Position numbers and translations under genes: made by a program. A stretch of 64,000 bases of DNA, from the NCBI RefSeq assembly GCF_028502605.1, contig NC_079237.1, forward strand, positions 3,596,001 through 3,660,000, given 5' to 3'. Below the pieces are notes generated by a model, which saw nothing but the letters and a program-made list of their open reading frames with translations, searched no databases and was not told the DNA's origin. Below, piece after piece: positions 54,224-64,000 of this stretch (positions are counted from its first letter, which is position 1; each line of letters begins with the position of its first letter). The DNA is from Trichoderma breve (lineage: Eukaryota > Ascomycota > Sordariomycetes > Hypocreales > Hypocreaceae).

Positions 54224-56139
54224 GATTGGCGTGATTATGAAATACCAGACCCGTGTAATTGATGTCCCGTAGTTATCAAGTGCTTAGAGGCTTAGTGATC
54301 AAAGCTCAACCTGTTGCAGGGGGTTGTGTGATATGTGACAGGCAGAGCTGATGGGATTTGAAGCCTCGATCTATCGCGAAAACTTGCCATTTATACTAAC
54401 CCTGCCTATCCCCTTGCACGCTTTATCCCCACGGTCTGATTGCTCTACCGATGGGAGCTTCTCCACGGAATGCAGCCAATCTGCAACCCTCACGGCTTTG
54501 GATTTGAAAGCAAAACTCCACTGTTTAGGCCGCTGACCTAATCTAAACCTTGCCTCGGCGGGTATTTTTCTCCGTGGTGGTTTGGATCAATTTTCCCTTG
54601 TACGTGTATTTATAATACAAGCGTGCGATTTAGCCCTACATGTTAGTTCAGCCCAGTGGTTGCTAGTGAGCAAGTTATTGCTATGGTCTAAGTGGGATGA
54701 ACTAGAGATGGGGTTATAAGACCCATCGATATCTAAGGAATTGGACATGTTAAACACAGATTTGGCTTGGATGAAAGCACATGTAGAGAAATTACAAGTA
54801 CAAGTATTGTATGTAACGCCAGCATATCTTAGAGAAACAAAATGCCGATGAGACCATGGCTGTATGTCATGTAAGCCCGTGCCGCTCCCCTGCCGTGCCG
54901 CTCCTCAATGCAGTAGTTAGAGCGAACGGCTCCGCTCCCGTGTGCTTCATCGGCATATTCCGTGTAAGTCGTCTAAATCGTCTCAGACGGAAGGCACCCA
55001 GAAGCCGCCTGGAGATGAGATGAAGGCTGTGTCCATGGCGGCGGACGGTATTTCTTTCCCTGGGCCGAAGATTCGGAATTGCTGCCGGAACTGCGTTATT
55101 AATAACTCGAGATTCCGCAGCCGTCCTCTTTCGATTTGAGCACGAAGTTTCCTGGGTATGTTCTTGCGCCGCTAAGTCGGATTCGATCTATAGCTTTTGG
55201 CCTGCCATCACGGAATCTAAGCCCCAATAGGAGTGCTCATCTCTCATGAGTGGTGGGCTAGCAACTGGGAGAAGATTGACTTGCATAATCCGTAGAACCA
55301 TACAGTATAGACTAGATCAAGAGTTTTAGCGTCCAAATAGCATTTGACAGCCTGACTAGAGGGCGGACACTTGAAGCGGGCCAGATATCCTTGGAAAGCC
55401 ACCGCTTCTCGCACTCGTTTAACCTCCGTTATCCACAATTTGCGGAAATCTTGCGCAGTTTGCTATCGGACTACATGACATAATTATCTTGAACACCTTC
55501 AACATACATGAAGGTGCAGGTAGCCTAACCGGTCATTAGCAATGCGACATGAGGAGGATCCAAATGCTCATGGGTGTACCTGACTTAAAAGGCCAATGAC
55601 CGCAACAATAACCGATAACCGATATCTGACATATGACTGTAGACCAGGTATTGTGTAGTTTCGGGAATACGACTGAGTATGCATTGACAACCCTCTCAAG
55701 CTAAGAACCATGTCTATATGCCGTATGCCGAACCCTAGCGGACTTTGCAGTTGCTAAGCGATTGATAACCTTTGAAACGGACGCTTCCTTGCAAGCATGG
55801 CGTGAGCAACTCCGATTTTCATGCTCCACCCATCCGCGACGTTGAGGAGACAAGGAGTAAAGATTCCAATTTTCGCATTAGCAAGGCATGAGTGATCGTC
55901 ACGAGGAACCTATAATCGCCTTTCGCATAACCGCTAAGACTAGGGGTTTTCCATTGATGGATATCTCCACTATGTGTGTTTTCGTATCATGTCGTGTTAC
56001 GTAGTAGCCTGCCAGTATAAAATGGAGACGTTTCCCTCAACCAGAACGTAATTGAGAACCAGAGAGACACAGAGCCTTCAATCAACACCATTTCTTATAT
56101 ACCCTTTCGTTAGAAGACGCTAAACAAGTAACGTTCATC
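54224..56139. other. Divergent gene-free stretch, DsbA-like / OYE-like
   Basis: No gene is supported in 1.9 kb. The ORFs are short and motif-free. The last 200 bases have a GTATAAAATGG TATA element near 56015 that probably belongs to the OYE-like gene. Confidence 0.5.
56015..56025 (+). promoter_or_regulatory. Probable TATA box of the OYE-like gene
   Basis: The sequence TATAAAATGG lies about 125 bases before the start codon at 56140. A consensus TATA box at this distance suggests an inducible promoter. Confidence 0.5.
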
Positions 56140-57644
56140 ATGACACAAGCTCCCGAAAAGGTTGACCCTACGCCTCTCGGCCGGCCCCTTACCTTTGAGT
56201 TCAGTGGCAAGACGGCCAAGAACCGCTTCATGAAGGCTGCCATGTCTGAACTACAGTCAAGTTGGGACGACAAGGACTTGACCAAGAGAGGAATCCCCTC
56301 AAAGGAGCTCGCCAACCTTTACAGGCTATGGGGTGCAGGTGGATATGGAGTCATTCTTCTTGGTAACACCATGATCGAGTACGACCAGCTTGAGGGCGTT
56401 GGAAACCACATTATTCCCTTAGAAGCACCATTTTCTGGCGAACGATTTGAAAGGTTCAAGGACATCGCCTCGGCAGCAAAGGAGCATGGCAGTCTCGTTT
56501 ACACACAGCTGAGCCACCCGGGCCGACAAGTTACGGACAACATTCAGCCTCACCCCATCTCCGCTAGTGATGTACAGCTGAAGGGTTCTGAATTCGGATC
56601 ATTCGCCAAGCCAAGGGCGATGGAGCAGGCTGATATCGATCACGTTGTCAACTCGTTTGCCCACGCAGCCGAGTATTGCTACAAGGCCGGGTTTGACGGT
56701 GTTGAGCTCCATGGCGCACAGTAAGTCTCAAGACGGAGACGTTTCCAATACATTTTCTCATCTGAGGATGCGGTTAAGCAATTGGAGAGGAGGGTCCAGT
56801 GGAGTGATACTAACACATATGGCTTGCAGTGGTTATCTCTTGGCCCAATTCCTGGCACCGTCGACCAACCTTCGGACAGACCAATACGGCGGCTCGCTGA
56901 CCAACCGCGCACGAATCATCTTTGAGATCACAGATGCCATCCGCGCTCGCGTTCCCGACAAGTCCTTCAGCATTGGCATCAAACTCAACAGCACCGAGTT
57001 CCAGAAGGGCGGTTTCACAGTCGAAGACTGCAAAGTTCTCTGCGCAGAGCTCGAGAAGAACAACTTTGACTGGGTTGAGCTATCGGGGGGCACATACGAG
57101 TCTTTGGCGTTTGTGCACAAGAGAGAGTCCACCAAGAAGCGAGAGGCTTACTTTATCGAGTTTGCGGAAATGATCATGCCCGAGCTGAAGAAGACCAAGG
57201 CTTACATCACTGGCGGTCTTCGCACGGCTGCTGGCATGGTCAAGGCGTTGGAAAAGGTGGATGGAGTTGGAATTGGTCGTCCAGCTGCTCATGAATTCGA
57301 CTTGCCGCAGAAGATTCTCGATGGTGTTACTGATGGTGCTATTAAGCAGTTGATTGGTGAGGACATCTTTATGATAACCAACGCCACCGCGTCTATACAG
57401 TGAGTTAATTCTGCACGAGAGGGGTAGCCAGATACAGTATACTGACATGGCATTGTGATGTAGGATGATGTTGGCTGGTCTTGGCCATGAACCACTCGAT
57501 CTGAGCAGACCTGACCATGAAAAGGTCATCCAGCGCGCAATCGAGAAATGGCTGGGGAACAGGCAGAAGGGCGGGCTGCCAGGTCCTCTCTACATTGAGG
57601 GCCTTGAGCTTCAGCCTTATGGAACAGCCTACGCAGCAGCCTAA
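56140..57644 (+). CDS. NADH:flavin oxidoreductase (Old Yellow Enzyme family)
   Basis: Three exons (56140-56720, 56830-57399, 57464-57644) join in frame to 443 residues. FMN-barrel motifs appear in order: FSGKTAKNRFMKAAMSE, LWGAGGYGVILLGNTMIE, YTQLSHPGRQ, AGFDGVELHGA|HGYLLAQFLAPSTNLRTDQYGGSLTNRAR across the first splice, VELSGGTYES and GVGIGRPAAHEFDLP. These match the NADH oxidase branch of OYE enzymes that reduce activated double bonds with NAD(P)H and FMN. The C-terminus is lid-like (KWLGNRQKGGLPGPLYIEGLELQPYG). The protein has no targeting signal. It could serve in detoxification or secondary metabolism; no biosynthetic cluster surrounds it. Confidence 0.93.
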
Positions 57645-58225
57645 GCGACACTTGAAGGATCTTTGTACAGGAGTTAAACAGTATATTTAGACAAAAGTTT
57701 ACTTGTACCCAGAGTGTCAATTTGGAAAACTCTCTATTCCATACATGCTTTTCCAATGTTATTCGCACAGCGTGCGTGTGATCAAGCTTAGGCTTTGCCC
57801 ACAAATAGCTGCATGGCACAGCCTTCAATGTTTGCATGTAACTGCACTTTAAACAGTGGCTTAGGCATCACATTGATACTCTCCACTCAGTACCTCGATC
57901 CTTAATTGACGCGTTAAAGCTATATTCCTGCCTAATTTACGTGTGACAAGATTTTGATTGGCCCTCTATCGGTTATGTATGCCATCATGCAAGCCAACGT
58001 GTCCAGGTCGGTCGCCATTAAATGGCTGTTGAGCTGCGTATTTGCTGCCCAAGGCTGAATCATATTGGCCCAACCTCTCAACACATCATGCAGCCTATGT
58101 AGAGACGAGCTTTTCTCTCTGATCCATGAAGCCCCATGCCATTCAAGTCTTTTTTTTGATCTCAAACTCTACCATTGATAGCCGACTTCCCGACTTTGTT
58201 ATTCAGCAAGCTATTATATGCACTC
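57645..58225. other. Intergenic region upstream of the HET-domain gene
   Basis: This 580-base stretch shows no gene. The HET frame is open upstream to 58175 but without an ATG before 58226. Confidence 0.5.
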
Positions 58226-60523
58226 ATGGATGAATTCAAGTATGAGTCTCTCAATCTGGAGAAGCCTGCCATACGATTACTCAGCCTAAATCCTGGAAAT
58301 GACGATACGATGATATCTTGCAAGCTTTTCCAAGCAGAATTACACGACCGTGAGAATATGATTTCTTACGAAGCTCTCTCATACACTTGGGGTTCTCCTT
58401 TTCTCTCCGAAAAGATTCATGTAAACGGTTGTTGTCTAAAGATCACCCATAATCTATATCGCGCACTGCTCAGTCTTCGCCACCAAGACCGAGAACGGGT
58501 CCTGTGGATTGACGCAGTATGCATTGACCAAGAAAATGATAAAGAAAGGGGACACCAAGTTGGACAAATGGGAAATATCTACAAGGAAGCGGATCGTGTG
58601 ATTTTCCGTTTAAGTTCGGGGTCATATACGACAGATATCTTGATGGAAGGCCTACAGCAGCTGCAGAAAGAGAGTATACAGCATGCTTATAGAGCCTGGT
58701 CGCGCGATGATAGCCACTGGAAAGACCTTTGGACTTCAACTCGGCCATCTTTGGAGGAACATGACCGTTGCCTCGCAGAGTTACAGCGACGAGGCCTGCA
58801 GGAAATTCTAGAGCAACCATGGTTTCGCAGAGTTTGGATTCTACAAGAAGTGGCTTTCGCAAAGGCGGGCATCATATCTTGTGGTACAAAATCTGTGTCA
58901 GCCCGTATTTTTGCTCTTGCTCCTCTACTCTTAGGAATCACCCCAGATGCGCACTGCCAATCTGTACTTGACATCATGCCATCTCCATGGAGGCAATCTA
59001 CATGGTGGAGCGAGAGTCGAAGCTTTTACAAACTTCTACTCAACTTTGGGAGCAGTGAGGCCACAGATCCCCGAGATCTTGTTTACGCGCTACGAGGCAT
59101 GTCGTCTGATTTGGCGAACAAATGCGACGACCCTCTTTTCCCGGATTACAAGAAATCTCAGGAGAAGCTTGTCCACGATGTCATCAAGTATATTTACGAT
59201 TTTGATATGAGCGACTTTAATGTGGCACCGCGCTTGTCCTCGATCCGAGAGCTGGCCACGTACTTGCCAAAACTCGAGACGGACATTTTCAGGCACCTGA
59301 CAGAAATGTCACGATCCGACCATATGGAGAGGATTCTCAGAACACCTGAGATTCTGGTCAGTCAGGATATGATCAAGGCTGCGGCACAGTATGACAAAGA
59401 CGGTATGGTGGTCAATGTATTGCTTCGGTGTCGTGGAGGAGAGTTCAGCATAGATGAGACGATTTTATTATGTGCAGCCGCAAACTTGAACGCTGCCAAA
59501 GAAGTATTTGAAGCATTCTGGTCTCACCAGAATCAAATCGCCATCACCGAAAACGTTATCCTCGCCACCTTGAAGAACTCAGAATCTGGCCATTCAGCGA
59601 TGTGTTTTCTTTTATCCCTGAAGACTCAAGATTATAGAGTCGCTCCAATTTTAGAAGCGATACCCAGGATTGCATCTAAGGATTCAAGAAGAAAGATTAT
59701 CAGGATGCTGGGGCAGAAAAACTACAGCAACGATACTATACCAGAAGTTCTCACTGCTGCTGCTGAGATCCAAGATTCCGATTTACAAGCAGAGTTTATA
59801 AAAACACTGCTGCAGCAGACAGATTTCAGAAACGATACTACACAACGAGTTCTTACTGCTGCTGCTAAGATCCAAGATTTTGATTTACAAACAGAGATCA
59901 TAAAAACATTCCTGCAGCAGACAGATTTCAGCAACGATACTATACAACAAGTTCTTACTGCTGCTTTTAAGGTCCAAGATTTCGATTTACAAACAGAGAT
60001 CATAAAAACATTCCTGCAGCGGACAGACTTCAGAAACGATACTGTATTAGACGTTCTCGCTGTTGCTGCTAATATCTCAAATTACCATCCAAAAATAAAA
60101 AACGATTTACAAATAGGGATGATAGAAAGCCTGCGGGAGCAGAAAGACTGCTGGGACGATACTATACCGGATATTCTCGATACTGTTGCTGAGACCCAAA
60201 ATTACGATTTACGAACATATTTTATTAAAAGACTACTTCAGAAGAAAGGCAGCAGTAATAATATTACATCAGAAATTATTACTGCTGCTGCTCAAATCCG
60301 AGATGAAAATTTACTGCCAGAGATTGTCAGGATTCTGGTAGAGCAGAAAGGTACCAGCAACGATACTATATTCGAACTTTTCGCTGCTGGTTCTACTGCT
60401 GAACTTAGTAAATTCGAGCTTTTTGTTATTGAAAAAGAGTTCTTCAAGGCTAAAGAAATTGAAGAAGAGATCCTCCAAGAGAAAAGAAGGCAGATCCGTA
60501 AGGTGCATGCCAAGTTGTATTAA
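58226..60523 (+). CDS. HET-domain protein with a C-terminal 34-residue repeat array
   Basis: From the ATG at 58226 the protein has 765 residues in one exon. The HET domain (about residues 45-200) has YEALSYTWGSP, LWIDAVCIDQEND, QMGNIYKEADRVI and PWFRRVWILQEVAFAKAG, all three classical blocks. DPRDLVYALRGM follows near 280. From about residue 390 helical repeats of the fungal ankyrin-like type begin (SQDMIKAAAQ, ITENVILATLKN). Residues from about 495 to 735 are seven regular units of consensus NDTI-x2-VLTAAA-x-IQD-x-DLQ-x-E-x-IK-x-LLQ. HET domains act in fungal non-self recognition and cell death. No NACHT or NB-ARC domain is present. This looks like a HET effector fused directly to a sensor-like repeat domain. 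Its recognition target is unknown. Confidence 0.88.
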   Translation: MDEFKYESLNLEKPAIRLLSLNPGNDDTMISCKLFQAELHDRENMISYEALSYTWGSPFLSEKIHVNGCCLKITHNLYRALLSLRHQDRERVLWIDAVCIDQENDKERGHQVGQMGNIYKEADRVIFRLSSGSYTTDILMEGLQQLQKESIQHAYRAWSRDDSHWKDLWTSTRPSLEEHDRCLAELQRRGLQEILEQPWFRRVWILQEVAFAKAGIISCGTKSVSARIFALAPLLLGITPDAHCQSVLDIMPSPWRQSTWWSESRSFYKLLLNFGSSEATDPRDLVYALRGMSSDLANKCDDPLFPDYKKSQEKLVHDVIKYIYDFDMSDFNVAPRLSSIRELATYLPKLETDIFRHLTEMSRSDHMERILRTPEILVSQDMIKAAAQYDKDGMVVNVLLRCRGGEFSIDETILLCAAANLNAAKEVFEAFWSHQNQIAITENVILATLKNSESGHSAMCFLLSLKTQDYRVAPILEAIPRIASKDSRRKIIRMLGQKNYSNDTIPEVLTAAAEIQDSDLQAEFIKTLLQQTDFRNDTTQRVLTAAAKIQDFDLQTEIIKTFLQQTDFSNDTIQQVLTAAFKVQDFDLQTEIIKTFLQRTDFRNDTVLDVLAVAANISNYHPKIKNDLQIGMIESLREQKDCWDDTIPDILDTVAETQNYDLRTYFIKRLLQKKGSSNNITSEIITAAAQIRDENLLPEIVRILVEQKGTSNDTIFELFAAGSTAELSKFELFVIEKEFFKAKEIEEEILQEKRRQIRKVHAKLY
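59714..60430 (+). repeat. Seven-unit 102-bp coding repeat array
   Basis: The anchor codons for Asn-Asp-Thr (AACGATACT or variants) start at 59729, 59831, 59933, 60035, 60155, 60257 and 60359. Spacing is exactly 102 bases except for one 120-base step, which carries an 18-base (six-residue) insertion. Units 1-3 are very similar at the DNA level; the outer ones have diverged. Confidence 0.88.
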
Positions 60524-60640
60524 GAAGAGCGACCTTCCCGGCTACCATTGAGTAGGCGCATTTCGGGTCTATCACGATGGTAGAATAGCAATGCGATTGG
60601 AGTTTCAATTCACTATTTCTTGAAGAATCGATGGCTTTCT

Positions 60641-61072
60641 CTACAAACAAATGCCACCGCAATCCGCACCACCGTTCTCAGGATCACAATCATCCAGCAC
60701 ATCATAACAATACTTTCCCGCAGGACAAGCAAAACCCGCGAACCCCCCACAAAACTCAGCCGTCTTCGGAACGCAGATTCCCGGAATATCACAAGCCATG
60801 CCGCAGTTGGGCGGCAGCCGAGGGTCGTCCTGGCACACGTGATTGCGGTCGCAGTTGTGCGGTCTCGGGGTGAAGCCTCCGCACGAGGCGTACTTGTTCT
60901 TGAACTCGCAGTGGCCGGGGCATTTGTTGAGCTCAGGGCAGTACGGGTTGTCGGCGACGCACTTCATGTCGAAGGGGCAGGGGGCAATCTTGAAGCCGCA
61001 GGGCCGGCCGACTTCGCTTTGCGCTGAGGCGAGAGAGATGGCGAGGGTGAGGAGGACAGACTTAAGAAGCAT
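60641..61072 (-). CDS. Small secreted cysteine-rich protein
   Basis: From the ATG at 61072 the product has 143 residues: a signal peptide (MLLKSVLLTLAISLASAQ) and a mature part with about 20 Cys. It contains GRPCGFKIAPCPFDMKC, CPELNKCPGHCEF, NCGMACDIPGICVP, and a C-terminal module CGGFAGFACPAGKYCYDVLDDCDPENGGADCGGIC. That last module is a frequent Cys framework in ascomycete secreted proteins. The first half looks like a second, degenerate copy, so the mature protein may be two disulphide-knotted modules. An effector, protease-inhibitor or wall-binding role is possible but not shown. The gene lies 117 bases tail-to-tail from the HET-domain gene. Confidence 0.8.
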   Translation of the reverse strand: MLLKSVLLTLAISLASAQSEVGRPCGFKIAPCPFDMKCVADNPYCPELNKCPGHCEFKNKYASCGGFTPRPHNCDRNHVCQDDPRLPPNCGMACDIPGICVPKTAEFCGGFAGFACPAGKYCYDVLDDCDPENGGADCGGICL

Positions 61073-62016
61073 GATGAATGTTTGTATGTTGGTCTTTGTT
61101 GTAGAGTAGAATGTAGTGTAGGAGTGATGTTTACTTGAGCTTGGACTTGTCAAGAAGAAGGAAGCGAAGCTTAAATCACAACCTTATATCTTTATTTCGT
61201 CAATGCTCTTGTCAGAGCCGATAGTCCGCATCGACGTCCGGAAAGAACTATGCGTCAAGTCGACCGCGGCAACCCGAGACAGCATTCCACGACACCGCAC
61301 CAAGGATGTCACACAGATTCCGCAAACACAGCAGAGCTGAAAGGTAAGACTACGACGACGGGTAAGCATTCACATCCCCCGCATGAATAGGCAGCTCGTA
61401 AAAGAATCCCAATTGTGAAACATCGTGCTCTCCTTGCGTAGCCACGCCTGATGTCTCTGCTGACTATTCTCCCTTGACGTCTGATAGACGGGGTTGCGTA
61501 CGTTTCCCAGTGTGAAGGGTCATACAAACTACGTAATATGACTACCGCTACGTTAAGCTTATTTGGTAGAGTGAAGCTACGGCAGAGACCTGCATATTGT
61601 CATTCGATGGGGCCTGTCAGATATCATGTCATTGGAAGGATGTAGGATCCGAGTGTCTTGGCGTGGGCTATTTAGGCAAGGGAGTTGGCGCATGTGCTTG
61701 TTGTTATGCAGGGCTCAGGGGACTATTGTAAGTATTTGCGTGGTAGTGAGATCCAGACGGTTGAAAGGTATGTTATTGATCTTGCGGCTCGGAGTAAATT
61801 TCTCCCACCTTACGCGGTTCGAATTCGGCCTTTTGATGATAGAGGAATAGCTTTTCACTGCTCGATGGAAGTGGAAATGGCCGAGGAAAGGCAATAGACA
61901 AACGCATCATTTCCTCATTTACTCTATTCTATGCTCTATTCTATAACTCTGTACTCTAAATCTCAATTGCTTATCATAAAGAAAACTCTATGACTCCAGA
62001 ATAAGTGACTTTTACT
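61073..62016. other. Intergenic region, secreted protein promoter and reductase 3' side
   Basis: No gene is supported in 944 bases. ORFs at 61.2-61.9 kb are motif-free. Confidence 0.5.
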
Positions 62017-63143
62017 CTACTGGCGCAGCTTCAGCAAGCTGTTGACCATGTCCACAATAGTCTCCTGCAGGGGTCTGAACTTGAGGCCCAGCTCAGTAAC
62101 AGCCTTGGTAGTATCGAGGCGGTAAGCGGGAGGAAGAGGAGCGCCAGTGTTGCCCTTGGGTGTCAGATCCTTCTGCTCGGGGAACTTTTCTCGGATAATG
62201 TCGCAAATCTGCTGGTAGCTGTAGGCAGAGTTGGCAACGAGGTATCGCTGTCCAGCTGCCTCTGGCTTCTCAAAGGCCAAGACGTGGGCTTCGGCAACTG
62301 TAAGATTTCATGGTTAGTAATTGCGAGAGATGTCAAGATTGGATGTTTGGAAAGCTTACGATCGCGGACATCGGCAAATGCGTGGAAGGAAGTGTCAGGA
62401 ACATCCTTCTCCGAGCCATCGATGAGGCGGTTGATGTCGCCGGAAGAAGTGTTGAGCGACTTGACATCGCTAACACTGTGAACAATTGGTCCGTAGACCA
62501 TGGGAGGGCACAGAGTAGCCACGGTGAAATTTGGCTTGTTTGCCTCGACGTAGTCAAAGACGGCTCGCTCAGCGAATGTCTTTGAGGCGAGATATGCCAT
62601 GACGGGGTTGCTGTTGGCTTGCTCAACGGTGATGGGGTTCCAGTCCGCCTCCTTGTAGACGTATCCGGGGCGCTGGCCTTGCATCGGGTCCAGAACAGAC
62701 GCAAAAGACGAAGTGACGACGACTCTGGAGATGGAAGGGTTGTACTTCTGGGCAGCCTCCAGGATGGACGTGGTGCCCCGGATAGCGGGCTTAAGGAGCT
62801 CCTTTTCGAAGTCGGTGGCATTCAGGATAAAAGGTGAGGCAGTATGGATGATCTGTATGTTGATGCGCATTAGTAATTTTATCATTTACTAATATTTTGT
62901 GTATCTACTTACACCATCGACTCCCTTGACGGCCTCGTCGAAAGCATTGGCAGCAGCCATATCGGTAACAATAGCAAAGCTAAGCTGCTCGGCATACTTT
63001 GAGTGCGTCTTGCGCACTTCTTCGGCCGTCTTCTCTGAGCGCACAGTTCCGCGAACGTTGTAGCCCTTCTTGAGGAAGGCTTCCACGACGTGAGCTGCAA
63101 TGAAGCCGGAGGCACCGGTGACGAGGACAGTTTGGGCGGCCAT
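62017..63143 (-). CDS. NAD(P)H-dependent aldehyde/ketone reductase (extended SDR, Gre2-like)
   Basis: Three exons (62913-63143, 62360-62852, 62017-62297) join in frame to 334 residues. TGASGFIAAHVV at 9-20 is the nucleotide-binding loop of an extended short-chain dehydrogenase. VRSEKT near 36-41 suggests NADP preference. VVVTSSFASV supplies the catalytic Ser, and YLASK places Tyr near 164 and Lys near 168. LCPPMVYGP is a typical extended-SDR segment. The family includes yeast methylglyoxal/isovaleraldehyde reductase Gre2 and plant cinnamoyl-CoA and dihydroflavonol reductases. The exact substrate is unknown. Intron 2 has GTAAGC and a TACTAACC branch site. Confidence 0.93.
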
Positions 63144-64000
63144 TTTAATGTATAATGAGACTTCTTGTTGGAAGAAGTTGTGATGTTGGACTTAGAATCC
63201 TTAGAAGAAGATGGAATGTTAAAAACAAAAAGTGAATTGTTTGTGATGTCTGTTGTTTATATGTCTTTGAACTGTGTTGTTGTTGGTGTGGACGAAAATA
63301 TCTTCCTCGTCGACGATGTCCACCTTTTATACATCTCCCTACGCCTCATGATGCCAACTCGTACGCCCATACTAAATCGCAATATCTTAGTATTGAAGAT
63401 TTTTTAGCATCGCGATGAACAATCCCATCTCCCCTTGATGTTGTATCATGTAATCTCGGAGGGTTCATCGCCGTGGCTGATAAAGCTAACCATGTCATCG
63501 ATGGGGGTCAAATAATGCCATTCAGAGCATCCATCTGGGCTATGAAAGAGAAGAGGAAAAATGAAATGGATATGAAAAAAGGATTATCAATGGAAGGGTC
63601 ATTTGTAAGCCTCCCATGAAGCAACTCTACTCATCGTGATTCCCTGGAACGAAAGGCAACCCAGCCGCGGAGATGCATCGTTCGCACGAACTCGGCAACG
63701 ATGCCGTGCGACTCACGCGTATGAGGGCTCTCGATCAGGGTTAGTTATAGAGCCAATGGCGATAAAGAATGGGGATCAGGAAGTTGCAGGTTGCTCAAAG
63801 CGTTGACCAGGTTTGCAAAGAGAAGCTGATCCGGAGTTTCGCGAGTCAAGCGACCTTTGCGAGCGACGCCCGAGCGAGACCCGTTAAAGCTGCGGCACAC
63901 TAACGAATGAGCCAGTGATCTTGATTCATTCCTGCTTCTTAGAAACGGCATCACATTTAGGCCATGAGAGCGAATTAAGAGAACTCAACTATTAGGCAAT
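63144..64000. other. Right-edge region with no recognised gene
   Basis: This 857-base stretch contains the reductase promoter and then AT-rich sequence. ORFs at 63165-63407 (+) and 63745-63954 (-) have no motif. Confidence 0.5.

Noticed and set aside
1..64000. CRISPR arrays, insertion sequences, bacterial operons, rRNA genes, transposon ORFs
   Set aside because: None was seen. The window is fungal nuclear DNA with spliced genes, and no reverse transcriptase, transposase or regularly spaced repeat array was recognised.

Overview
This is a gene-rich piece of a filamentous ascomycete nuclear genome, most probably a member of the Hypocreales close to Trichoderma. The reasons are short GT..AG introns with CTGAC/CTAAC branch sites, high GC at third codon positions, a spliced elongator tRNA-Met, and a single-gene set typical of Sordariomycetes. 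The secreted alpha-galactosidase, about 745 residues long, also resembles the Trichoderma GH36 enzyme. No bacterial, viral or transposon coding sequence was recognised.

Layout, left to right. 0-5 kb is housekeeping: a partial inositol polyphosphate 5-phosphatase, the decapping activator Dcp1, the BAR protein Rvs161 (five coding exons) and peptidyl-tRNA hydrolase. 5-9 kb holds an ammonium transporter behind an unusually long promoter that carries eight GATAAG elements. 10-17.5 kb holds the SCF F-box protein Grr1 and a secreted GH36 alpha-galactosidase, the latter followed by an imperfect duplicate of its own 3' end. 19-21.5 kb is a tandem duplication carrying two beta-trefoil-like paralogues, followed by a kinase-like protein. 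23-28 kb has Aim18, a dithiol glutaredoxin and an aldehyde dehydrogenase. 30-38 kb has a ubiquitin-like/BAG-domain co-chaperone whose coding-like region extends upstream of the first AUG, ribosomal protein uL13, the Sec72 translocon TPR subunit and a small conserved protein. 41-46 kb is the least ordinary part: three tandem, same-strand, Cys/His-rich paralogues with the same metal-ligand pattern, in a gene-poor neighbourhood. 49-57.7 kb returns to ordinary genes: AP-2 mu, tRNA-Met, a phospholipase-D-like protein, a DsbA-like oxidoreductase and an Old Yellow Enzyme relative. 58-63 kb ends with a HET-domain protein with a strictly periodic 34-residue repeat array, a small secreted Cys-rich protein tail-to-tail with it, and an NAD(P)-dependent aldehyde/ketone reductase.

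The genes do not form one pathway. The most promising places for new biology are the Cys/His-rich array (41.3-46.0 kb), the HET-repeat gene (58.2-60.5 kb), the duplicated trefoil-like pair (19.1-21.4 kb) and the AUG-free leader of the BAG gene (30.1-31.0 kb). Exon boundaries were read by eye from splice signals and reading-frame continuity, and domain names come from recognising motifs. No database search was run.
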